Assembly (NCBI GenBank): GCA_950022295.1
Contig: OX465600.1
Coordinates: forward strand, 230,165,782 to 230,229,781
Direction of reading: 5' to 3'
From: Bromus sterilis
Lineage: Eukaryota > Streptophyta > Magnoliopsida > Poales > Poaceae
Length of the DNA: 64,000 nucleotides
Shown: positions 56,870 to 64,000 of the stretch, piece by piece
Position numbering within the stretch: position 1 is the first letter of the stretch
How the letters are laid out: every line of letters begins with the position of its first letter
Notes under the pieces: model-generated
What the model saw: the letters and a program-made list of their open reading frames with translations, nothing else
Told to the model about the DNA's origin: nothing
The model's database searches: none
Translations under genes and position numbers: made by a program

Positions 56870-58521
56870 TGATACGTCCCAAACGTATCTATAATTTCTG
56901 CTTGTTCCATGCATGTTTTGTGTGACTTTGCCTTGTTTTGCGTCAACTACATACAATTTTGAACCTATTTGGACTAACCTATTAACTCAGTGCACCCACT
57001 TGCCAGTTTCTGTTTTCTTCTATTTTTGTATTTCAGGTTTTCCGGCCATTAAAAGTGCTCCAAAAATTCCGGGAAAAATATATAAAAAATCAGCGCAACA
57101 GAAGCTTCCGGAATCACCAAGAGAGGGAAGGGGGGCCACCACCAGGAGGCCAGGAGGGTCCCTGGCGCGACCCCACCCTAGGCCGCGCCAGGAGGCCTCC
57201 TGGCTGCCTGGTGGGTCCCCTCGACGCCCCCTTCGCCTATATTTACCCCTCGGGGAGGAAACCCCTAGGATGGACTCCTTTTTCGCGATCTCGCCTCTGT
57301 TCCGCCGCCGCCACCGTTTCTAGATCGGGGCTTCCTAGAGAAGCTGCTCCGGCACCCTGCCGGGAGAAGCTACCCCCTCCGGGAGACCCTCCATAGCCAT
57401 GGACGCCTCCCGTATGTACCGTGAGTAGTTTCCCTTGGACCATGGGTCCGTGACCAGTAGCTATGTGATCTATCTCTCCCCCTTTTGTGCTTCCACTTTC
57501 GAGTCATCGTGAGCTGCCTCACATGATCGAGGCATCTATGTAATTTCTGCTGTTGTTATGCTGAGTTTGTTGGGATCTGATGGATTATGAGACTATGTTC
57601 AGATTGTGATGAGTAATATATTTGGTTCTTCTCTTTTATATTTTGTTCTTGAGTAAATTCTTGCATGTTCTCCGTTGCGGTATTTGCTTTGGCCAAGTAT
57701 TTTATTTGCAACTCCAAGAGAGAGCGTTATGCTCGATTGTGGGTTCAGCCCCTTGATGTCTAGCTTGAGTGACAGAAACATGATACTAGGGGATGTGCTG
57801 TTGCCACTAGGGATAAAACAACGGTGCTTGTACCTGCGGGTGCAAGGATTGTTTACTTTACACAAAGTTCTTTTAATGGAGTTGTCTGTTGCTTTGAGTT
57901 TACACTTTGTGTGGATTCGCAACTTAATACAACCGATATGTTCTGGATAGATATCTCAAGGTGGATGATTCGTAGTAGATGCAGATGGATTTCGGTCTAC
58001 TTAGCTTGGCGTACTGCCCATTGCTTTTGAGCCCTTCCTTTCTTTACAGCATAGTTAGCATTGCGGTGCCTTCATAATCCTGTCAGTTGCCCAACTGTGA
58101 TTTGTTTACCTCGCTAGCACTTTTATCTTCTTTTGGGAGAGAGACATCACTAGTGAAAATCACGGGACCCTGGTCCATCTTCATATCACTGTCTACACCC
58201 TTATTAGTTTCAGTCTTTACTTTAAGTTGCCACTATTATTATCTCTTGCGTTGATCCTTTGTAAACAACAAGGCCGGAGGAATTGACAACTCCTCTGTAC
58301 TCGTTGGGAGAAAAGTTATTTGTATCTGTGTGCAGGTCCAGGTGAAGCTAGCAACCTCGGTGCCATTGTTCACTTTACCACCTTCTTGTATCTTTCGGAG
58401 TCCTACGAGAGACAAACCTTGGTATCTTTGCTAAGGGAAAACTTGCCGCTGCACTATATCTCACCCTGCACTTGGGGTAATCAACGAGGGCTTGAAGAGT
58501 ATTAACACTCTCTTGCCATCA
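56870..58521 (+). repeat. 3' LTR of element 2
   Basis: 1652 bp, TGATACGTCCC to CTTGCCATCA, followed by the target duplication CTATC. Confidence 0.92.
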
Positions 58522-58526
58522 CTATC

Positions 58527-58570
58527 CCGCCCCGATGTTTTATTCCTTTCGAGTCACCTAGGATCCGAGT
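58527..58570 (+). repeat. Continuation of LTR copy B
   Basis: CCGCCCCGATG to CCTAGGATCCGAGT continues copy B after element 2 and matches about 47265-47310 of copy A. The match ends abruptly at 58570. Confidence 0.6.
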
Positions 58571-60292
58571 TCCGGGTATTGTGTGTCTTGACGAGCGTAC
58601 CTAGGATCATTAGAGTTGTCAGCTTCCTTGTGTTTCTTATTCTTCTTTTTCTTCTTTGGAGATCTAACAATCTCGTCTTCTACTTGCACTTGAGAATCTT
58701 GCTCTATGCTCTTTGGATGCCCCTCAGGATAGAGTGGGTCCTGGGTGTGTGTTCCACCCCTGCTCTTGATGCCATAAGCTTGTATGTCATGTTTGGCATT
58801 GTTAGCAAGCAAATCTATTTGCACATTAGAATTTTTTTCAAGCTGAGTTTGAACCATATGAAAATGCTTAACAAGACATTTAACATCATTGACTGTTCAT
58901 TCAAGAACACCAAGAAATTTTTTGATAGCAAGAGAGTTATCATGTAACTGACTTTGTATCCTCCTATTAAATTGTCTTGCTTAATAATAAAATTATCAAG
59001 CTCATCTAAACATTGGTCGGGAGGCTTACCTTTAGGGATGTCACTTTCAGTAAAGTCTAATAGAGAGTGTACCTCTACCAAGGCAGGGTGAGTAGTAGGT
59101 TCACACAACTTCTCGATAGGTAGTAGATTCTTCACGTCTTCAGCTTTAATGCCTTTCTCCTTTGCTTCTTGCATATCTTCGGGGCCCAGAACAAGCATGC
59201 CCCTCTTCTTTGGTTGTGGAGGTGGATCAGGGACGGACCAATCTTCATGGTTCTTGGCAATCTTGCTCATTAGTTCTTCAGCATTGGCCGGTGTTCTTTC
59301 CATAAAAACAGAACCAGCACAACTATCCAGATATGACCTGGATTCATCGGTTAGGCCAGCATAAAATATATCAAGTAATTCATTATTTGGGACTTCATGT
59401 CCTGGTCTAGCCTTAATTAAGTCACAATACCTCCCCCAAGCTTTAGGGAGGTGCTCATCCTGCAATTGTTTAAAGTTATAGATTCTTTGCAAAGCAGCAT
59501 TTGCCTATGAGCAGGAAAATATTTATCAACAAAAAATTGAAGTAAGCCCTGAGGACTCTCAATGGAACCATAGGGTAGTGCATTGTACCAGGATTTAGTG
59601 TCTTCCTTTAAAGAAAAAGGAAAAAGCTTGGCCACATAGAAATTTCGTATCTTCTCATCAGTAGTGAATCGGTCACCTAACTCAGCAAGTTTGGTCAGGT
59701 GTGCTATAGCATCATCATTTTCTCTGCCATAAAAAGGGTCAGCCTCGACTATAGATCTAAGTGAAAGATCAACAGAAAAATGATAATCAGGATCAGTGAT
59801 GCATATAGGAGACGTGGCAAATTTGGGATCAGGAATATTCTTATTCTTCATGGAGTGCTTTTCTAGCAGCTCCTTAATAGCATCAGGGTCAGAGTCGGTA
59901 CATTCTCTGAGTTCCCTGCAAAGATCATCATCAAGAGAAATATAATCATCATCAAGGAGTATCTCCTTGAGTTCATCTAAGGTTGGGTAACCAAAGGTTT
60001 TGCAAGTAGGACTATAGGTAGCAGGATTATTGGTATCGGGTTCTGTTGTAGCCTTAGTAGTCTGAGTTTCAATATAGTGACCAAGAAAATTATCATCATC
60101 AAGAGTAGTGGAAGCATCATCAAAAGTATCAGACATAGTAACAGACTTAGTAGATGTAGCATGTGGTGGTAGTGGTGAAGCAAACTTACTTATAACGGAA
60201 GGTGAATCAAGCGTAGCACTGGTACTCAGAACGGTACTTTTTCTTGTAGTGGATGGTAGGATCGGAACCTTGGGGTCTCCTTTCTTACCCAT
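58571..60292 (-). pseudogene. Athila-like gag of a second gypsy lineage, broken
   Basis: It starts at ATG 60292 (MGKKGDPKVP). It has an acidic N-terminal region, then the gag core (AKLFPFSLKEDTKSWYNALP, around 59560-59640) and KYFPAHRQ. A frame change of one base near 59490 leads into the rest of the core (WGRYCDLIKARPGHE, FYAGLTDESRSYLDSCAGG-like). A second frame change lies near 58967 and a stop near 58906; a lysine-rich tail (KKKKKNKKHK) follows. The sequence ends at 58570 where it meets LTR copy B, so protease and pol are absent. It is clearly related to, but different from, the gag at 62925. Confidence 0.85.
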
Positions 60293-60349
60293 AGATGATG
60301 AAGTGAGGCAGGAATGATACTTCAAGTAGACTTGTAAATATTGCTATGT

Positions 60350-60367
60350 TCCCCGGCAACGGCGCCT
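60350..60367 (-). other. Primer binding site of the minus-strand gypsy remnant
   Basis: On the minus strand AGGCGCCGTTGCCGGGGA matches the tRNA-Asp site at 17 of 18 positions. It follows TGTTTTC, the likely LTR end, and lies 57 bp before the gag ATG. Confidence 0.8.
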
Positions 60368-61138
60368 GAAAACAGTACTTAATGACCCTCAACTATAGGG
60401 GATCGATTGTAGTGTTCTCACAAGTAAGTTAACCCAATTTATTGATTCGACACAAGGGGGACCAAAGAGTATTTATAAGCTTTGATAGTTGAGTTGTCAA
60501 TTCAACCGCACCTGAAATATGCTTGCTTGCAAAAAAGTATTAATAGCAACTGTGATATGATAGCAATAGTGATGATAGCGAAAGTGAAACAGCGAAAAGT
60601 AACAACTAGTGACCAGCAGGATTAAAACACTGTAAGCTAGGGAGATGGATGGTTGGGCGCTAAATGAATAAGAATGAACATGTAATAGATTCTAACACGG
60701 GGCAAGGCACATAGAAAATAAATGATCATCTAGGAAAATATCAAACATTAGGCATTTATCCCATAGGTAGTTGTGCGTGCTTGCAATAAGAACTTGCAAA
60801 ACATCTTTTGGCCTAACATCCCGCTATGAATGGGGCCAAAAGAAACTTATCGAGATTAAGGTGCTCCTGTCAAAGAGCACCGGAACAAAGCAATAAACTC
60901 AATTGATACACGGAATCCTCAAATTATGGATCATCCCGTTTGGTGTCCCAAGCTGTCACCTTTGGGATCGCCGGTTCCAGACCATAATAGGTGCATACAA
61001 CTCATAGATAGGATCTTGAACATAAATAAACTCATGAAAACATAAGTGGTTCAGATCTGAAAACATGGCACTCGGGCCCAAAGTGACAAGCATTAAGAGG
61101 AAAAAGTTGTAGAAAAGATGATAAATACCAAAGTAGAT
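60368..61138 (-). repeat. Partial LTR of the minus-strand gypsy remnant
   Basis: About 770 bp between the primer site and the start of element 3. No gene. On the minus strand it would be the 3' part of the 5' LTR, cut by the insertion of element 3 at 61139. Confidence 0.6.
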
Positions 61139-62759
61139 TGATACGTCCAAAACGTATCTATAATTTCTGCTTGCTCCATGCATGTTTTGTGTGATATTGC
61201 TATGATCTAGATACACTTTCATACACTTTTGATCATATTTGGACTAACCTATTAACTCAGTGCACCCCAGTGCTAGTTCCTGTTTTCTGCTGTTTTTCTA
61301 TTTCAGTTTTCCCCCATATAAAAAGTGCCAGAAAAATTCCGGGAAAAATACAGGAAAAATCAGCGTACAGGAAGCTTCCAGAAGAGCCCTGGAGGGGCCA
61401 GAGGGGGGCCAGGGGGGGCCCAGGCGGCCACCCGGCGCGGCCCCACCCCTGGTCGGGCCAGGGGGGCGCCTGGGGCCCCTATCTCACCTCTGGCTGCCCC
61501 CCTTCGCCTATTTATCCCTCGTCACGGGAAAACTCCAGAACGAGAACCCTATTCCACGAACTCGCCTCTGTTCCGCCACCGCCGCGCTTCCAAGATCGTG
61601 AGCACCAAAAGACCTCTTCCCGGCACCCTGCCGGAGGGAGGATTGACTTCCGGGAGTCTCCTCTCCACCATGGATGCTCCCCGGATGTCTCGTGAGTAGT
61701 TTTCCTTGGACCATGGGTCCGTGATTAGTAGCTATGTGATGTTCTCCTCCCCTCTTTGATCTTCATTGTTTAGACCTCGTGAGCTGCCCTACATGATCGA
61801 GGCACCTTTGTAATATTTCTGATATTGCTATTTTGAGTTTGATTGGATCTGATGGATTATGAGATTATGTTCAGATTGTGATAGAGTAATATATTTGGTT
61901 TTTATCTCTTATATTTTTGTTCCTAAGTAATTCTTGCATGTTCTCTGTTGCTGTTTATTGCTTTGTCCAAGTAGTAGGTAGTGACTCCAAGAGGGAGCGT
62001 TGTGCTAGATTGTGGGTTCATGCCTCCCCGATGACATGCTTGAGTGACAGAAACATGAGTCTAGGGGATGTGCTGTTGCCACAAGGGGGAAAACAATGGT
62101 GCTTGTAACCGCGGTTACAAGGATTGTTTACTGTACGCAGAGTACTTTTTAATGCAGTTGTCTGTTGCTTTGGGTTTACACTTTTGGTGGGGCTTGCAAC
62201 TTAATACCAGCGAGATGTTCTGGATAGATATCTCAAGGTGGATGATTAGTAGTAGATGCAGATGGATTTCGGTCTACTTATTTTGGCGTACTGCCCGTGC
62301 TTTTGAGCCTCTTCCTTTCTTTTGTAGCATAGTTAGCATTGCGGTGCGTTCATAATCCTATCAATTGCCTTTCTGTAATTTGTTTACCTCGCATAGAAAT
62401 TTTATCGTCTTTTGGGAGAGAGACATCACTAGCGAACATCTCGTATCACGGTCCATATCCTTATCACTGTTTCCACGCTATATTTACTTTACTGCTTTTA
62501 TTTGCTATGATTATCCCTTGCATTTTATCCTTTGTAAACAACAAGACCGGAGAGATTGACAACCTCTCTGAACTTCGTTGGGAACAAAGTTATCTGTGTC
62601 TATGTGCAGGTCCGCGCCAGTTGCGCCGCTGGCACCTACTTATCATCTCTGGAGTCCTGCTGGAGACAAACCTTGGTATCTTCACCGAGGGAAAACTGCT
62701 GCTGCACTACATCTCAACCTTACACTTAGGGAAACCAACGAAGGGGCGAGAAGCCATCA
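61139..62759 (+). repeat. 5' LTR of element 3
   Basis: 1621 bp, TGATACGTCC to GAAGCCATCA. Same family as the LTRs at 1476, 7368, 51497 and 56870 and the solo LTRs at 8308 and 17732. Confidence 0.92.
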
Positions 62760-62770
62760 AGCAAGTTTTT

Positions 62771-62788
62771 TGGCGCCGTTGCCGGGGA
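62771..62788 (+). other. Primer binding site (tRNA-Asp, perfect)
   Basis: TGGCGCCGTTGCCGGGGA lies 11 bp after the LTR. It matches the complement of the tRNA-Asp 3' end at all 18 positions. Confidence 0.92.
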
Positions 62789-62924
62789 ACTCCAAGTGCT
62801 AAGATAGGGGAGTTGCACACTACCCTTTACCTTTGTTTTTTAGTCTTGTTAGATTATCTTTCAGTTTTTATCTTTGTGTCTTTTATCAAAAACTACAAAA
62901 AAATCTGCCACACTTTCTGCTACT

Positions 62925-64000
62925 ATGGGTTCCACTGAAAACACCAAGTTGTGTGACTTCACTAGTCACAACAACCAAGACTTTATCTGCACTCCCATTG
63001 CCACACCTGCCACTTCAGTTACCTCTTATGAAATTAAACCTGCTTTGCTAAACCTTGTTATGAGAGATCAATTCTCTGGTGCTGGAGATGATGCTGCTTT
63101 ACACTTGAATAATTTTGTTGAATTATGTGATATGCAAAAGTATAAAGAAGTAGAAGGTGATGTTGTTAAGCTCAAGCTCTTTCCTTTCTCTTTAAGGGGA
63201 GATGCTAAAATCTGGTTTCAATCTTTGCCTAGAAATAGCATAGATTCTTGGGATAAGTGCAAAGATTCTTTTATAGGGAAGTACTACCCTCCTGCTAAGA
63301 TTATCCAATTGAGGAGTATTATTATGAATTTTAAGCAATTGGATAATGAACACGTTGCCCAAGCTTGGGAACCAATGAAATATCTTGTTAAGAAATGTCC
63401 TACGCATGGTTTGACTACTTGGATGGTTATCCAGACTTTTTATGCAGGCTTGAACTTTACCTCGCGGAACCTGTTAGATTCGGCCGCGGGAGGAACCTTT
63501 ATGTCAACTACACTTGGTGCTTCCACGAAGCTTCTCGATGAAATGATGACCAATTATTCCCAATGGCACACCGAACGCGCTCCAACAGGTAGGAAGGTAA
63601 ATTCTGTCGATGAAATTACCTCCCTCAATGAAAAAGTTGACTTAATTATGTCTCTACTTACCAAGCAACCCTCTATTGATCCTCATGATGTTCCTTTAAA
63701 TTCTTTGGTTGCTCAAGAACAAGTAGATGTGAACTTTATTGCTAGAAACAACTTCAACAACAATGCTTATAGGGGAAATTTTGCTAGCAATCCTAGACCG
63801 TTTCAATCCAACTATGGGAACAACAACACTTACCCTAGCAACAAGAACCCCTCTTCTGAATTAGAAAGCATGCTTAGAGACTTTATCACTACCCAAAAAG
63901 CCTTCAACAAAAACGTAGAAGATAAATTAGCTAAAATAGATAATCTCTCTTTGAAGGTAGAAAGCTTAGCCCTTGATATTGAGATGCTTAAAATTAGAAC
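62925..64000 (+). CDS. Gag of element 3, Athila-like, partial at window end
   Basis: An ATG at 62925 opens a frame with no stop for 358 codons up to the last base. The gag core is clear: EIKPALLNLV, DQFSGAGDDAALHLNNFVELCD (in two parts), KLKLFPFSLRGDAKIWFQSLP and GKYYPPAKIIQLRSIIMNF, followed by the FYAGLNFTSRNLLDSAAGG region at about 63440-63495. An asparagine-rich stretch then leads into a helical segment (NVEDKLAKIDNLSLKVESL). Gag builds the virus-like particle. Because the frame has no stop inside the window it is easily missed in ORF lists. Protease, RT and integrase would lie downstream. Confidence 0.93.
   Translation, partial: MGSTENTKLCDFTSHNNQDFICTPIATPATSVTSYEIKPALLNLVMRDQFSGAGDDAALHLNNFVELCDMQKYKEVEGDVVKLKLFPFSLRGDAKIWFQSLPRNSIDSWDKCKDSFIGKYYPPAKIIQLRSIIMNFKQLDNEHVAQAWEPMKYLVKKCPTHGLTTWMVIQTFYAGLNFTSRNLLDSAAGGTFMSTTLGASTKLLDEMMTNYSQWHTERAPTGRKVNSVDEITSLNEKVDLIMSLLTKQPSIDPHDVPLNSLVAQEQVDVNFIARNNFNNNAYRGNFASNPRPFQSNYGNNNTYPSNKNPSSELESMLRDFITTQKAFNKNVEDKLAKIDNLSLKVESLALDIEMLKIR

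Larger units (their letters stand above)
51497..58521 (+). mobile_element. Athila-like LTR retrotransposon, element 2 (non-autonomous)
   Basis: 7025 bp with target duplication CTATC (51492-51496 and 58522-58526), inserted in LTR copy B. It has the same LTR family, primer-site type and 3' untranslated region as element 1, but its only ORF is a gag piece joined to a protease-like part. No RT or integrase is present. Confidence 0.93.
61139..64000 (+). mobile_element. Athila-like LTR retrotransposon, element 3 (runs off the window)
   Basis: It has an intact LTR, a perfect primer site and an open gag, and continues beyond 64000. The base before the LTR is T and the preceding five are TAGAT; the downstream duplication cannot be seen. 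It is the best candidate here for an autonomous member of the family to which elements 1 and 2 and the two solo LTRs belong. Confidence 0.9.

Noticed and set aside
1..64000. tRNA, rRNA, CRISPR or bacterial operon signals
   Set aside because: None seen; tRNA-like matches are only primer sites of retrotransposons.

Overview
This window is nuclear DNA of a large, retrotransposon-filled grass genome. A Pooideae grass (wheat, barley or oat relatives) is the best guess. The reasons are nested LTR retrotransposons with Athila-type gag and tRNA-Asp primer sites, a Sirevirus-type copia element with CGGTTGTACC motif arrays, very long TGTAACA-type LTRs, an L1-type LINE with a zinc-binding tail, short Helitrons ending in CTAGT, and one intact host gene. 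The species cannot be fixed from sequence alone. Only one ordinary plant gene is convincing: an intronless leucine-rich-repeat extensin (LRX, probably the pollen PEX type) on the minus strand at 37669-39699.

Layout. 1-1475: reversed LTR remnant. 1476-10633: Athila-like LTR element 1 (plus strand), whose 3' LTR carries a reversed solo LTR of the same family (8308-9926, target duplication GCCAC). 10634-17542: two reversed TGTAACA-type LTR remnants separated by a Tat-like gypsy fragment. 17732-31175: a reversed solo LTR of the Athila-like family split by a complete Sirevirus-like copia element (17829-29610, target duplication GTTAT) with decayed gag, pol and a third, probably spliced, env-like ORF. 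31177-34366: remnants including a PIF/Harbinger transposase fragment, a tandem duplication of about 460 bp and a decayed minus-strand exon. 34367-36815: a short Helitron interrupted by a 5'-truncated LINE. 37669-39699: the LRX gene. 40071-42619: a non-autonomous copia-type element (target duplication GTTGT) about 370 bp upstream of the LRX start codon. 43055-43621: a second copy of the same Helitron. 43743-51496 and 58527-58570: head-to-tail pieces of a TGTAACA-type LTR, one with a hAT-like MITE. 51497-58521: Athila-like element 2 (target duplication CTATC). 58571-61138: minus-strand gypsy gag remnant with its primer site and part of its LTR. 61139-64000: Athila-like element 3, with an intact LTR, a perfect tRNA-Asp primer site and a gag frame still open at the window edge.

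How the parts fit. Elements 1 and 2 share LTRs, primer site and a long 3' untranslated region with element 3 or with each other, but lack RT and integrase. They look like non-autonomous passengers that could have been moved by relatives of element 3. Two of them have entirely different coding cassettes in front of the same 3' region. The Sirevirus has a second promoter-like block (same motif array plus TATA box) in front of its third ORF. These two are the most unusual signals here. The LRX gene is a small gene island with mobile DNA within a few hundred bases to about 0.9 kb on each side.
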